Source: an uncultured Clostridia bacterium (GTDB lineage: Bacteria; Bacillota; Clostridia; TANB77; CAG-508). Taken from it: a stretch of DNA of 64,000 nt. The position numbers and the translations under genes are program-made. The stretch spans positions 62,001-126,000 of the forward strand of contig CANQTN010000002.1 in assembly GCA_947626815.1 (NCBI GenBank), given 5' to 3'. Below the pieces are notes generated by a model. It was not told the origin of the DNA. It saw only the letters and a list, made by a program, of their open reading frames with translations, and did not search any database. Below, one piece after another: positions 19,764-29,969 of the stretch. Position 1 is the first letter of the stretch. Every line of letters begins with the position of its first letter.

Positions 19764-21486
19764 TTATTGTATGCCTAATTTTTTTAATTCTTCATTTCTT
19801 TTTACTTTTTGGGTGGTTGTTTTTATTAATTCTTTGTCAGTTAAAATCATATTTTTAATGTATTTATATGGTGGAAATGTTTTGTTTATTTCTTTAATTT
19901 TTTGCCAAATGATATTTTCTAATTCTTCTTGTTTAATGTTTGGATATTTTTCTTCTATTATTTCTTTATCATATACTATTTTCACACAAATTTTTACATT
20001 GTTTTTATCATTTTTTTCAGGCATTCCATAAAGTAAACATTCTTTTACTTCATCAAGTCTATTAATTAATGATTCTATTTCATCTGGAAATACTTTTTTA
20101 CCATTTTTTAGAACAATCATGTCTTTTTTTCTTCCCGTTAAAAATAGATATCCTTCTTTATCAAAGTATCCTAAATCACCTGTATAGAACCATCCATCTT
20201 TTAATACTTCTTTTGTTGCTTCTTCATTTTCATAGTATCCGAAGCATTACATTTGGTCCTTTTACTCTTAACTCCCCTATTCCTTGACTATCTTGATTTA
20301 TTAATTCTACTTCAACATTTTCCATTGGGAATCCTATAGAACCATATTTCATTTTTTTAAAGTTTTCAGATGCAATTACTGGTGATGTTTCTGTTAGTCC
20401 ATATCCTTGTACTACATTAACACCTAATTCATTGAAACCTTGTGCAACTTTTTTATCTAATGGAGCTCCTCCTGAAATTACAAATCTTAAATTTCCACCT
20501 AATTCATCTAGTATTTCTTTAAATAATTTTTTTCTGATATCTATATGGAATTTTAATAAAAAGTTGCTTATTTTTTTAGCAATATTTACTACTTTTGTTT
20601 TTCCTTTTTTTTCAATTCCTTGTTGTATTTTTTTATAAATTGCTTCTATAAGTAATGGAACTCCTATAAATACAGATACCTTGTATTCTTTTAAATTTTG
20701 TGCGATATAGCGAAGTCCATCTGGAAATGCTGTTTTTACTCCATATGCTAACATAACTATCATACATGTAGAACCAAAAACATGATGATATGGTAAAAAT
20801 GCTATATTTATGTCGTCTTTTCTAATATCTTCTACTAATTGCATACTATAAATATTTGATGCAATATTTTTTTGAGATAGCATTACTGCTTTTGATTGTG
20901 CTGTAGTTCCTGAAGTGAATAATAATATATTCATTTTGTTTTTATCAATTTCAGCATCTACATAGTTTTTATTTCCACTATTTAGTAGTTCTTTTCCTTG
21001 CTGTTTTAATTCTGTAATTGAGCTATATCCTTCTTTTTTGGACATACAAATATAATTGCTTACTTGAGTATTATTTCTATTTTTAATATTTTCTATATTT
21101 TCTGTATATTTTTCATCAAATACTAATATATCTGCTTTACTTCTTCTTAAGCAACTTTCTAATTCATCTATTTGTAGTTCTTTATCTAGTGGTATACTTA
21201 CTATTCCACCTAATAAATTTGTTAAGTGTGTAAGTGCCCATTCATAACAATTTCGTCCTACTATTGCTATTCTTTTATCTTTAAAACCTAAATCATAAAA
21301 TTTAGTTCCTAAATAATTTATTTCTTCTAATAATTTTAAATAACTTATATTTTCGTATTCAATTTTATCATCTTTTTTATGTTTTATTGTAAATGCTATG
21401 TTTTGATTATACTTATGTGCTGATGCATAGATAAGTTCTTTAATATTTTCAAATTCAGTTGCCTCAAGGTATTTTTCTCTTTCCAT
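19764..21486 (-). CDS. AMP-binding acyl-CoA synthetase/ligase, read through a CGG +1 site
   Basis: ANL-superfamily enzyme that activates a fatty or other carboxylic acid as an acyl-adenylate and then a CoA thioester. The ATP/AMP motif LLFTSGTTAQSKAVMLS (near residue 190) and GYGLTETSPV are clear. The zero frame reaches CGG at 20241-20239 after VKGPNVML and would stop two codons later. Skipping the C gives glycine and YYENEEATKEV, the family's GY-Y-x-x-x-x-AT motif, then GYFDKEGYLFLTGR and the C-terminal subdomain with the catalytic Lys region (KTTQKVKR). The joined product is about 573 residues, normal for long-chain acyl-CoA synthetases. AAAGGAG precedes the ATG. The chain-length specificity is unknown. 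Confidence 0.87.
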
Positions 21487-21619
21487 TTTTTTCTCCTTTA
21501 TCCAACCTAGTATTAATTACTAAATTATCACATATACTGTGTGTTGTCAAGTAGTTGACTATCTATTCTAAACATGATATTATTATGTTACTATTATTAA
21601 TTTTGAAAGGTTGATTTTT

Positions 21620-22114
21620 TTGAACAAAGAAATAAGTAATTTTCATTTACCACGTTGGGCTGAATTGCCTAATATTGATTTATATATTGATCAATTAGTT
21701 TCATTACTTGAACAATATTTATCTGATTATATTAGTAATGATAACGAAAAAGAAGATAAAATTATCACAAAAACCATGATTAACAATTATGTAAAACATG
21801 GCGTTTTGAAAGCACCAATTAACAAAAAGTATAACCGTAGTCACATGGCAACTTTATTTGTTATTTTTATTTTAAAACAAGTATATAGTATAAATGATAT
21901 AAAAAGATTAATTAGTTTTGCAATTGAAACCTCTTCAATAGAAGTAGCTTATAATCGCTTTTGTTCTGAACTTGAAAAGGCTATAAGAATAGTCTTTGCT
22001 GAAAAACATTATATTAAAAGCAATAAGCTTACACAAGAACAATATATTTTAAGAAATGTAGTTCAATCTTTTGCAAATAAATTATATGTACAAAAAAGTT
22101 TGTTAAAAAAATAG
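21620..22114 (+). CDS. DUF1836 protein
   Basis: 164-residue protein of the DUF1836 family: LPRWAELPNIDLYIDQ at the start and KTMINNYVKHGVL-AP followed by YNRSHMATLFVI, which resembles a MerR-like winged helix. A transcription-related role is suggested by that helix but not established. The TTG at 21620 is chosen because it sits nine bases after GAAAGG; the TTG at 21611 is too close to it. Divergent from the acyl-CoA synthetase gene. Confidence 0.65.
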   Translation: MNKEISNFHLPRWAELPNIDLYIDQLVSLLEQYLSDYISNDNEKEDKIITKTMINNYVKHGVLKAPINKKYNRSHMATLFVIFILKQVYSINDIKRLISFAIETSSIEVAYNRFCSELEKAIRIVFAEKHYIKSNKLTQEQYILRNVVQSFANKLYVQKSLLKK

Positions 22115-22120
22115 TTTTTT

Positions 22121-22146
22121 GATGATGACTTTTCTAGAATATAAAA
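22121..22146. repeat. Half copy of the TCTAGGAAAGTC hairpin repeat
   Basis: GATGACTTTTCTAGAATAT shares its sequence with one arm of the hairpin repeat at 24823-24862. It lies just after the DUF1836 stop codon, between that gene and the mutS terminator. Confidence 0.6.
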
Positions 22147-22147
22147 A

Positions 22148-22167
22148 GAGGGGTTTGAAATCCCTCT
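22148..22167. terminator. Bidirectional terminator between DUF1836 gene and mutS
   Basis: AGAGGG pairs with CCCTCT around GTTTGAAAT, with AAATTTTTTT on the plus side and CTTTTTAT on the minus side. It serves both convergent genes. Confidence 0.75.
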
Positions 22168-22175
22168 AAATTTTT

Positions 22176-24791
22176 TTAATTCATTTTTTCTTTAATCTTA
22201 GAAAGTATATTTAAAGCATCTATTGGAGTTAATTCATTAAGATTAATCTTATCTATTTCGTGAGCTATTTCGGCTAATTTATAATTATATAAATCAAATT
22301 GTCCTTCTACTTGTTTTTTATCTTGCTTTTCCTGTTTTTTACCTGTTAAAATATTTTTTCTTTCTAGAGAGCGTAAGATTTGATCTGCTTTTTGTGTAAC
22401 TACTTTTGGAACACCTGCTAATTTAGCTACATGAATACCATAACTTTCATCTGTTCCGCCTCTTATAATTTTTCTTAAAAATATAATATCTTCACCTTTT
22501 TCTTTAACTGCAATTGAATAATTTTTAATTCCTTCTAATGTGTTTTCTAATTCAGTTAATTCATGATAATGTGTTGCAAATAAAGTTTTAGCTCCACATT
22601 TTTCTTTATCTGCAATAAATTCTGCAACTGCCCATGCAATAGATAAACCATCATATGTTGAAGTTCCTCTTCCTATCTCATCTAAAATTACTAGGCTATT
22701 ACTAGTTGCTTCTTTTAGTATATCTGCAACTTCCATCATTTCTACCATAAAAGTACTTTGTCCCATACTTAAATCGTCAGAAGCTCCAACTCTTGTAAAA
22801 ATTCTATCTACTATACCAATCTTAGCTTCTTGTGCTGGAACAAAGCTTCCTACTTGTGCCATTAAAGTTATTAAAGCTACTTGTCTCATATATGTAGATT
22901 TACCAGCCATATTTGGTCCAGTAATAATTGCAAGTCTATTATCTTGCTTATCTAAATATGTATCATTTTCAACAAAACTACCTGGTCCTAGTATTTTTTC
23001 TATTACTGGATGTCTTCCATTTTTAATATCAATACTACCTGATGAGTTAACTTCTGGCATACAGTAATTCATATCTTCTGCAACTGTTGCAAACGATGTT
23101 AGCACATCTAAGTTGGAAACTGCTTCACTAGTTGTTTGCAGTCTTTTGATATTTTTTGAAATTTCTTCTCTAACTTCTACAAATGCTTTATATTCTAAAT
23201 CTACTACTCTTTCTTCTGCGCCTAATATTTGACTTTCCAATTTTTTCAATTCTTCTGTTATAAATCTTTCTGCATTAGTTAATGTTTGTTTTCTTATAAA
23301 TCTATCTGGAACTTGATTTAAATATGATTTTGTAACTTCAATAAAATATCCAAATACTTTGTTAAAACCAATTTTTAAATTTTTAATTCCTGTCTTTTCT
23401 CTTTCTTCTAATTCTAATTGAATTAACCACTTTTTGCCTTCTGTTTGTGCCAATTTTAATTCGTCAATTTCTGGGTTATATCCTAATTTAATCAATCCAC
23501 CATCTTTTATTGCAATTGGAGGATCGTCTATAATTGCTTTGTCTATTAATTCGTATATATCTTGCAATTCATCTAAGTTTTCTAATATTTCTTTTAATAA
23601 AGTTGCTTTACATTCTAATAAACATTTTTTTATTTCTGGTAATTTAATTAGTGAATTTTTTAGGCTTATCATATCTCTAGCAGTTGCATTGCCATATGCC
23701 ATTTTACCTGCTAAACGTTCAATATCATATACTTTTTTTAAATTATCTATAATATCTCCTTTTAGCATTATATTATCTTTAATTTCTTTTACCGCTTCTA
23801 GTCTTTTATTTATTTCAACGACATCTATTAAAGGATCATTTAACCAACGTCTTAAGCATCTTCCACCCATTGAAGTTGATGTTTTATCTAATACCCACAA
23901 TAAACTTCCTTTTTTAGATTTATCACGTAATTTTTCAGTTATTTCTAGATTTCTTCGTGCATTTATATCTAAAGACATATATTTTGATATTTGATAAATT
24001 TTTATTTTATTTATATGTTCTAAATTTGTTTTTTGAGTTTGTTCTATATATTCTATTAGTGCATGAATCGAACTAATTGATAAGAATTTTTCGTTTAAGT
24101 TGTTTATATTATTACCATTATTATCTATAATTGTAAATCGTGATTCTAGATTTTCTATTTCTTTTTTGAAGAATTTATCATTAAATCTTGTTATATAAAT
24201 ATTTTCAAACCTTTCTTTTATTTTTGCTATTTCTTCTGTACAATCTGCCATCATAGAATTAATTACTAATTCTGAAGGAGTATATCTTGCTATTTCATCT
24301 AATAATATTGGAAAATTATTATTACTGTTTATTTCAGCTGAATAAAATTCTCCTGTTGTGATATCACATATACTTATACCAAAATAAATGCCAGATTTGA
24401 AAATGCTCATAATATAATTGTTTTTTCTTTCTTCAAGCATATTGCTTTCTACCACAGTACCTGGAGTTACGACTCTTATAACTCCCCTTTTAACAATTCC
24501 TTTTGCTGTTTTGGGATCTTCTAACTGTTCACAAATTGCTACTTTATAGCCTTTATTTACTAATCTTGAAATATACATTTCTGCAGCATGATATGGAACA
24601 CCTGCCATTGGAGCTCTTTCTTCTTGTCCGCAATCTTTGCCAGTTAATGTTATTTCTAATTCTCTTGATACTAAAATAGCATCATCGAAAAACATTTCAT
24701 AAAAATCCCCTAATCTATAAAATAATATGCAGTCTTTATATTGTTCTTTGGTTTCAAGGTATTTTTGCATCATAGGTGAATATTCTGCCAT
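22176..24791 (-). CDS. mutS: DNA mismatch repair protein MutS
   Basis: 871-residue mismatch-recognition ATPase. The N-terminal mismatch-contact motif FYEMF is near residue 30; the C-terminal ABC-type ATPase shows Walker A GPNMAGKSTYMRQ (near residue 617), the signature region DDLSMGQSTFM, Walker B LVILDEIGRGTS and the ATHYHEL switch. Full family length and uninterrupted. It sits downstream of miaB in the same orientation; in many Clostridia miaB-mutS-mutL form a cluster, but mutL is not next to it here. All glycine codons preceded by C are out of phase with CGG, so no recoding occurs. Confidence 0.95.
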   Translation of the reverse strand: MAEYSPMMQKYLETKEQYKDCILFYRLGDFYEMFFDDAILVSRELEITLTGKDCGQEERAPMAGVPYHAAEMYISRLVNKGYKVAICEQLEDPKTAKGIVKRGVIRVVTPGTVVESNMLEERKNNYIMSIFKSGIYFGISICDITTGEFYSAEINSNNNFPILLDEIARYTPSELVINSMMADCTEEIAKIKERFENIYITRFNDKFFKKEIENLESRFTIIDNNGNNINNLNEKFLSISSIHALIEYIEQTQKTNLEHINKIKIYQISKYMSLDINARRNLEITEKLRDKSKKGSLLWVLDKTSTSMGGRCLRRWLNDPLIDVVEINKRLEAVKEIKDNIMLKGDIIDNLKKVYDIERLAGKMAYGNATARDMISLKNSLIKLPEIKKCLLECKATLLKEILENLDELQDIYELIDKAIIDDPPIAIKDGGLIKLGYNPEIDELKLAQTEGKKWLIQLELEEREKTGIKNLKIGFNKVFGYFIEVTKSYLNQVPDRFIRKQTLTNAERFITEELKKLESQILGAEERVVDLEYKAFVEVREEISKNIKRLQTTSEAVSNLDVLTSFATVAEDMNYCMPEVNSSGSIDIKNGRHPVIEKILGPGSFVENDTYLDKQDNRLAIITGPNMAGKSTYMRQVALITLMAQVGSFVPAQEAKIGIVDRIFTRVGASDDLSMGQSTFMVEMMEVADILKEATSNSLVILDEIGRGTSTYDGLSIAWAVAEFIADKEKCGAKTLFATHYHELTELENTLEGIKNYSIAVKEKGEDIIFLRKIIRGGTDESYGIHVAKLAGVPKVVTQKADQILRSLERKNILTGKKQEKQDKKQVEGQFDLYNYKLAEIAHEIDKINLNELTPIDALNILSKIKEKMN

Positions 24792-24822
24792 AATTTTTTT
24801 CGCTTCCTTCCTTTTTTATATT

Positions 24823-24862
24823 CTAGGAAAGTCATCGTAAAAAAACGATAGACTTTTCGTAG
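24823..24862. repeat. Hairpin repeat (family with copies near 51.6 kb and three partial copies)
   Basis: CTAGGAAAGTCATCGT and ACGATAGACTTTTCGTAG form an imperfect inverted repeat around a run of A. Both the stem and the flank AGAAGATAAATATG recur at 51579-51650, and one arm recurs at 22121, 40639 and 48835. It lies between miaB and mutS. Could act in RNA processing or termination, or be a small mobile palindrome. Confidence 0.6.
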
Positions 24863-24880
24863 AAGATAAATATGTGTAGT

Positions 24881-26293
24881 TTAAATTTCTCCTTTTAAAT
24901 ACCACATATGCTCAGAAATAATTTTCAAATTTATCATTTTGCCGATTAGATTTTTATCTCCTTTAAAAATAACTACTTTATTGCTATCTGTTCTACCAGT
25001 TAATAATTCTTTATTATTTTTACTTTCTCCTTCTACAAGTACTTTTTGTATGGTATTTATATATTTTTTATTATTTTTCTCAATTTGTTTTTCTACTAAG
25101 TCTTTTAATTTATTGAACCTTTTATGTTTTTGTTCTTCAGATATTTGGTTTTCCATTCTATCTCCAGGAGTTCCTATTCTTCTTGAATAAATAAACATAT
25201 AAACTTGTTCAAAATTTACTTTTTTTACAACATCTAAAGTATCTTCAAATTCTAAATCTGTTTCTCCAGGAAATCCAACTATGATGTCTGTTGACAATGT
25301 TAAATTAGGTATTTTATTTTTCATTTTTTCTACTAGATTTAAATATTGTTCTTTAGTATATTTTCTATTCATTTCTTTTAATACTCTAGTATTTCCAGCT
25401 TGTAATGGTAAATGCACTAATTTACAAATTTTATCACATTCTGCTATTGCTTCTATTACGTCATCTGTAAAATCTTTTGGATGTGGTGAAATAAATCGAA
25501 TTCTTTCTATTCCATCTATTTGATTAATTGCTTTTAATAGTGTTGCAAATGAATTTATTCCCTTATATTCTTCAAAAAAAATATTTTTTTCTCTTTCAAC
25601 TTTTAAATATGAATTAACATTTTGACCTAATAAAGTAATTTCTTTATATCCCTGACTTGCTAATTCCTTAATTTCATTTATAATACTTTTGGGTTGTCTG
25701 CTTCTTTCTCTCCCACGTACATATGGAACTATGCAATAACTGCAAAAATTATTACATCCGTTCATAATTGTAACAGATGCTTTAATGTTACTATCTCTTT
25801 TAATTGGGATTCCTTCATATATTTCTCCATCTATGTCTATAATATCTTCCAATTTTTTCTTATCTTCTAATACTTTATATAGGTCTTCTGGGAATTTATG
25901 TAATGTGTGTGTTCCAAATAATATATCTACAAATGGATAACTTTCTTTTATTTTATCTGTAATATGTTTTTCTTGCATCATGCAACCACCAATTGCTATT
26001 ATGATTCCTTTTTCTTCTTTTATTTTTTTTAATTCACCAAGTTTTCCAAAAAGCTTATCTTCTGCATTTTCTCTTACACAACAAGTATTAAATATAGCTA
26101 TATCCGCTTCTTTTACATTATTTGTTTGTGTATATCCCATTTTTTCTAACATTCCACATAGTTTTTCTGAATCATTTTCATTTAATTGACATCCCATTGT
26201 TAAAATATTATATTTTAAATTTTTATCTTTATTTATTTTATATATTTTTTCTATATATAGTTGTTGTTCTTTTATTTCTTCTGATTTATCCAA
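24881..26293 (-). CDS. miaB: tRNA-2-methylthio-N6-dimethylallyladenosine synthase MiaB
   Basis: Radical-SAM methylthiotransferase that modifies i6A37 of tRNAs reading UNN codons. The N-terminal UPF0004 domain has its three cluster cysteines (TMGCQLNENDSEK, CCVRENA, GGCMMQE); the radical-SAM cluster motif is CNNFCSYCIVPYVRGRERSR; a C-terminal TRAM region follows. The TTG at 26293 is preferred over upstream possibilities because GGAGG lies seven bases before it, giving 470 residues, normal for MiaB. Confidence 0.93.
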   Translation of the reverse strand: MDKSEEIKEQQLYIEKIYKINKDKNLKYNILTMGCQLNENDSEKLCGMLEKMGYTQTNNVKEADIAIFNTCCVRENAEDKLFGKLGELKKIKEEKGIIIAIGGCMMQEKHITDKIKESYPFVDILFGTHTLHKFPEDLYKVLEDKKKLEDIIDIDGEIYEGIPIKRDSNIKASVTIMNGCNNFCSYCIVPYVRGRERSRQPKSIINEIKELASQGYKEITLLGQNVNSYLKVEREKNIFFEEYKGINSFATLLKAINQIDGIERIRFISPHPKDFTDDVIEAIAECDKICKLVHLPLQAGNTRVLKEMNRKYTKEQYLNLVEKMKNKIPNLTLSTDIIVGFPGETDLEFEDTLDVVKKVNFEQVYMFIYSRRIGTPGDRMENQISEEQKHKRFNKLKDLVEKQIEKNNKKYINTIQKVLVEGESKNNKELLTGRTDSNKVVIFKGDKNLIGKMINLKIISEHMWYLKGEI

Positions 26294-26376
26294 TTTTAAC
26301 CCTCCATTTATAAAACATATTTTATTACATTTTTCATCATTTTGCAAGTTTTGTAACTAGTTCAGTTATAAAAAAT

Positions 26377-26587
26377 GTTACAGTCTACTTGTCAATGGTA
26401 CAACTGGTCAAGGATAATATATTATTTATTTGTAACTCCCAGCTACATAACAGCTTGTATATCAAATTTTATAATATATTATAAAATTTTCATTACAATC
26501 TGTAACTTGCTGGTCCCCCCGAATTGTTACTGCATAAATAATATATTAATCCTTGACCATTTGTACAATTTACCAGTGAATAGTAAC
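26377..26587 (-). repeat. Large palindromic repeat, copy A
   Basis: One of four related elements in the window (others at 54676, 57919 and 61204). The core at 26406-26558 has a long AT-rich outer stem (GGTCAAGGATAATATATTAT and its complement), an inner stem, and the conserved strand-specific bulge, read here on the minus strand as AATTCGGGGGGA. Outer arms start GTTAC and end GTAAC. This copy is the most diverged. It fills the non-coding region between miaB and the hypothetical gene at 26714. Confidence 0.8.
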
Positions 26588-26713
26588 TAAAAAATTTAAA
26601 TTTTTATTGTTTTATATGAGTAGGAAAGTTATGAACAAATTAGTAAATTTTATTGCATATATAGTTTTTTTAATGATATAATAAATACAAAATTGAAAGG
26701 AATGATTGTATTT

Positions 26714-27376
26714 ATGGGAAAATTTGATTCTTTATCAAAAACAAATCAAAGTAAAAGAAAATATCAATGTAATTATAATAATTTTTATAAAAAAAATCGC
26801 CATGAAACTTCTGTAGACTATGACTATTTTGAAAGCTTATATGTTCAAGAACTTTGGAATGCAAATCAAAAGAAAAAATATAATAAAGACTTAATTACAT
26901 TATGGGCAAAATTAGATATGAAAAGTTATATTGATTATGAACTTGGTAATACTGTTAATTTATATCTTACAAATAGTAATCAGCGTATTAGTGTAAATCA
27001 ATTAGAAGATTATAATTATTTAAGTGAAGATGAAAGAAGATTGAACCTTTTAGATATTAAATATATAAAAAGTATAAAATTAGAAAATACAATATTTAAA
27101 AATTTATATTTAGCAATATATGATATTTCAGATGCTGATAAAAAATTTAGACCATATGTTTTGCTTTTCACTAAAAATGAGCGTGAACAATTTATTGAGA
27201 TTGGATATGGATATGATTCAAATAATAATGGAGATGTTGAACTTTTTATTAGTTCCTTTAATTATCCTGTTTTTCTTACTAAAAAAGGTTACATTTTTTT
27301 CCCTATTACTCGTAAAAAAGTTAAATTAGATATTTATGATTATATTACAGATGAAGATATTATAAAATTATATTGA
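26714..27376 (+). CDS. Hypothetical protein
   Basis: 220-residue soluble protein, not recognised. It is rich in Tyr, Asn and Lys, begins with a basic, Asn/Tyr-rich region and ends with a beta-like C-terminal half (RPYVLLFTKNEREQFIEIGYG, then FLTKKGYIFFPITRKK). The ATG at 26714 is chosen as start with GAAAGGA upstream; an ATG at 26702 is too close to that site. It is followed by a terminator shared with rpmE. Confidence 0.55.
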   Translation: MGKFDSLSKTNQSKRKYQCNYNNFYKKNRHETSVDYDYFESLYVQELWNANQKKKYNKDLITLWAKLDMKSYIDYELGNTVNLYLTNSNQRISVNQLEDYNYLSEDERRLNLLDIKYIKSIKLENTIFKNLYLAIYDISDADKKFRPYVLLFTKNEREQFIEIGYGYDSNNNGDVELFISSFNYPVFLTKKGYIFFPITRKKVKLDIYDYITDEDIIKLY

Positions 27377-27384
27377 TTAAAAAA

Positions 27385-27414
27385 ATATGGTCTTATGTTT
27401 ATGCAAGACCATAT
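27385..27414. terminator. Terminator overlapping the 3' end of rpmE
   Basis: ATATGGTCTT pairs perfectly with AAGACCATAT and is followed by TTTTTTC on the plus strand. The right arm is also the last codons of rpmE on the minus strand (stop at 27399), so the hairpin terminates the plus-strand gene inside rpmE. Confidence 0.75.
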
Positions 27415-27599
27415 TTTTTCTTAAATTTATCTGCTCTTCCTCCAACTGTTTCTTGTCTTAAATTACCTGTCCAGTATGGATGACATTTTGAGCATATATC
27501 TACTTTTAAATCTTTTTTTGTTGATCCAACTTCTAAAATATTTCCACATGCACATGTGATTGTTGTTTGGTTATATTCTGGATGTATTCCTTTTTTCAT
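27399..27599 (-). CDS. rpmE: 50S ribosomal protein L31
   Basis: 66-residue L31 of the long zinc-binding form: MKKGIHPEYNQTTITCACGN, then DICSKCHPYWTG and the typical end GGRADKFKKKYG. Cys residues in CACG and CSKC form the zinc site. GAGGTGAA precedes the ATG. Confidence 0.95.
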   Translation of the reverse strand: MKKGIHPEYNQTTITCACGNILEVGSTKKDLKVDICSKCHPYWTGNLRQETVGGRADKFKKKYGLA

Positions 27600-27674
27600 T
27601 CTAGTTCACCTCTTTCTCCTACTTAATAATCGACTGTTTAATATCATAACATATTTTTATATTTTTTTCAAGTA

Positions 27675-27827
27675 TTATTTTTTATTTTCTTTTTCAGACA
27701 TGTATTCTGCTGAATATAACATTTCTTTGTTCAGTGATAATTTGTTTACTAATTTTCCCATAATATTAAAAATACATGCAATGATTAAAATTAACATTCC
27801 TATTTTTTTCCAATTTTTTTGTAACAT
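27675..27827 (-). CDS. Small predicted membrane protein (50 residues)
   Basis: A short frame (MLQKNWKKIGMLILIIACIF...) with a GAAAGG ribosome site nine bases before its ATG. Residues about 9-24 form one hydrophobic helix, followed by a charged tail ending SEKENKK. The basic start and single helix fit a small inner-membrane protein. It lies upstream of rpmE on the same strand and divergent from the VanW-like gene. No family recognised. Confidence 0.5.
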   Translation of the reverse strand: MLQKNWKKIGMLILIIACIFNIMGKLVNKLSLNKEMLYSAEYMSEKENKK

Positions 27828-27992
27828 TATATTTTTCCTTTCAAAAAATTTAAATTATGCTTTATTAATTATACTGTTATTTTTTGATTTTGTCAATAAT
27901 TCCTCTTTATTTGGTTATACTATGTTATATGTTGCTACTAATATAAATTATTTATTTTAGCAAGTGATATTTCTATCAATTAAAATAAAGAG

Positions 27993-28661
27993 GTGATTAA
28001 AATTAATAGAAAATTTTGGGTTATAGCGGGTGTTGTAATTTTGCTTGTAATTAGCATTGGAATATTTATTTATTCAAATAATTTAAATTCAAATAAAAAC
28101 TTATATCAAGCTAATAGAACTTCTACTACTCAGAATCAAACGACAAATTCCAATACATTAGATGATAATAATGTTGAGCAACATAATAATAATTCAAAAA
28201 AAATTGAAGAACAAATATCTACTTTTAGTACAAAAATATATGATCATGATTCAGCTCGTCAGAACAATATTGCTCTTACATGTAGTAGATTAAATGGAAC
28301 TGTTGTAGCAAAGGGAGAAACTTTTTCTTTTACTAATACATTAGGACCTTCTAATCAAAGCAAAGGATATCAAAAGGCCGATATATTAGATAATAAAGGA
28401 CATAAATTAAAAGAATATGGTGGCGGAAATTGTCAGATTAGTTCAACTTTATATAATGCAGTTTTGGCTGTTCCTAATTTAGTTGTTACAGAAAGGCATG
28501 AACATAGTAATTATGTTCCATATATTCAAAAAGGGAAAGATGCTGCGGTTGCGTATGGTAGTTATGATTTAAAGTTCAGAAATGATTCAGAAAATGATAT
28601 AAAAATATTAACTTCTACTGATGGAGCAACAGTGACTGCAACTTTAGTTAGTATTAAATAA
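27993..28661 (+). CDS. VanW-like exported protein
   Basis: Protein of about 220 residues with an N-terminal membrane anchor (residues about 9-28), an Asn/Thr-rich linker and a VanW-like domain (FSFTNTLGP, YGGGNCQISSTLYNAV, TERHEHS). VanW domains occur in cell-wall-associated proteins; the biochemical role is unknown. The ribosome site AAAGAGGTGAT overlaps the only GTG (27993), and the codon at normal spacing is ATT (28002), so the start is uncertain. The gene is followed closely by a D,D-carboxypeptidase gene. Confidence 0.75.
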   Translation: MIKINRKFWVIAGVVILLVISIGIFIYSNNLNSNKNLYQANRTSTTQNQTTNSNTLDDNNVEQHNNNSKKIEEQISTFSTKIYDHDSARQNNIALTCSRLNGTVVAKGETFSFTNTLGPSNQSKGYQKADILDNKGHKLKEYGGGNCQISSTLYNAVLAVPNLVVTERHEHSNYVPYIQKGKDAAVAYGSYDLKFRNDSENDIKILTSTDGATVTATLVSIK

Positions 28662-28726
28662 ATTTATTTTTGCATATATATCCTAGATTTAGAATAATAT
28701 TTAGTAATAAATTTGGAGGGATATCT

Positions 28727-29947
28727 ATGCAAAAATTAAAGTTATTAATTTATTTTTTTATACTATTTATTTTTACTGTTACTTTCACTTTACCTAATTA
28801 TTGCAATGAAACTACATATGTATGGTCAAATATGAATGATGCTGTTATGACATCTGCAGATAAAGCAGAAAATAATTTAGAATTAGAATCTCCGTCTGCT
28901 ATTTTAATAGAGCAAACTACAGGTCAGATTTTATATGAAAAAAACAGTCATGAACAATTAAGACCAGCTTCTGTTACAAAAGTAATGAGTATATTACTTA
29001 TAATGGAAGCTATAAAAAATGGAAAAATATCTTTGACAGATCCTATACCGTGTAGTGAAAATGCTTCTTCTATGGGTGGTTCACAGATATGGTTAGATCC
29101 TAGAGAAACTTTGACAGTAGATGAAATGTTAAAAGCAATTTGTGTTGCATCTGCAAATGATTGCGTTGTGGCAATGGCAGAGTATATTGCAGGTTCTGAA
29201 GAAGCATTTGTTCAAATGATGAATGAAAAAGCAAAATCTCTTGGTATGAATGATACTACATTTAAAAATTGTCATGGTTTAGATGAAGATGGTCATGTTA
29301 CTTCTAGTTATGATATCTCTCTTATGTCTAAAGAGCTTTTAAATAATTATTCTGACATTACAAAATATACTACTATTTGGAATGACTCTTTACGTGATGG
29401 AAAGTCTGACCTTACAAATACTAACAAACTTATTAGAACATATAGAGGTGCAACAGGTTTAAAAACAGGTTCTACTGGTTTAGCCTTGTACAATTTATCT
29501 GCAAGTGCTACACGTGACAATTTGTCATTAATTGCTGTAATTATGAAAGCTCCTTCAACAAAAGTAAGATTTAGTGAAGCAAAAAAATTGTTAGATTATG
29601 GTTTTAATACATTTTCATTTGAACAATTTGGAAAAAAAGATGATGTTATAAAGACTTTGAAAGTTAATAAAGGAACTTCATCTAATGTTGATGCTGTTTT
29701 ATCTGATAATGCTGGAACATTAATTCAAAAAGGAAATAATAGTAAAATTGAGCAAACTCTTACTTTAAATGAAAATATTACTGCTCCTATATCTTCTGGT
29801 CAAAAATTAGGTGAAGTGTATTTTACTTTAGATGGAAAAACAATATCTAAAATAGATATTGTTGCTAAAAATAGTGTTGAAAGGCTTAATTTATTTACGA
29901 TGTCTAAAAAAGTTATTTATTCATGGATTGATCTTTTAAGGAGCTAA
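28727..29947 (+). CDS. D-alanyl-D-alanine carboxypeptidase (DacF/PBP5-like)
   Basis: 406-residue exported penicillin-binding protein that trims the terminal D-Ala of peptidoglycan stem peptides. Signal peptide at residues 1-25; active-site motifs SVTK (SxxK), SAND (SxN) and KTGST (KTG) in family order; C-terminal beta-rich PBP5 domain and an amphipathic end (SKKVIYSWIDLLRS) for membrane attachment. The ATG at 28727 is preferred because of TTGGAGGG upstream. Confidence 0.88.
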   Translation: MQKLKLLIYFFILFIFTVTFTLPNYCNETTYVWSNMNDAVMTSADKAENNLELESPSAILIEQTTGQILYEKNSHEQLRPASVTKVMSILLIMEAIKNGKISLTDPIPCSENASSMGGSQIWLDPRETLTVDEMLKAICVASANDCVVAMAEYIAGSEEAFVQMMNEKAKSLGMNDTTFKNCHGLDEDGHVTSSYDISLMSKELLNNYSDITKYTTIWNDSLRDGKSDLTNTNKLIRTYRGATGLKTGSTGLALYNLSASATRDNLSLIAVIMKAPSTKVRFSEAKKLLDYGFNTFSFEQFGKKDDVIKTLKVNKGTSSNVDAVLSDNAGTLIQKGNNSKIEQTLTLNENITAPISSGQKLGEVYFTLDGKTISKIDIVAKNSVERLNLFTMSKKVIYSWIDLLRS

Positions 29948-29969
29948 AATTTTTATCATATTGTAAGGT

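Noticed and set aside
27556..27960. 134-codon plus-strand frame upstream of the VanW-like gene
   Set aside because: Overlaps rpmE's start and the small minus-strand gene; Phe/Leu/Ile-rich shadow without a ribosome site.
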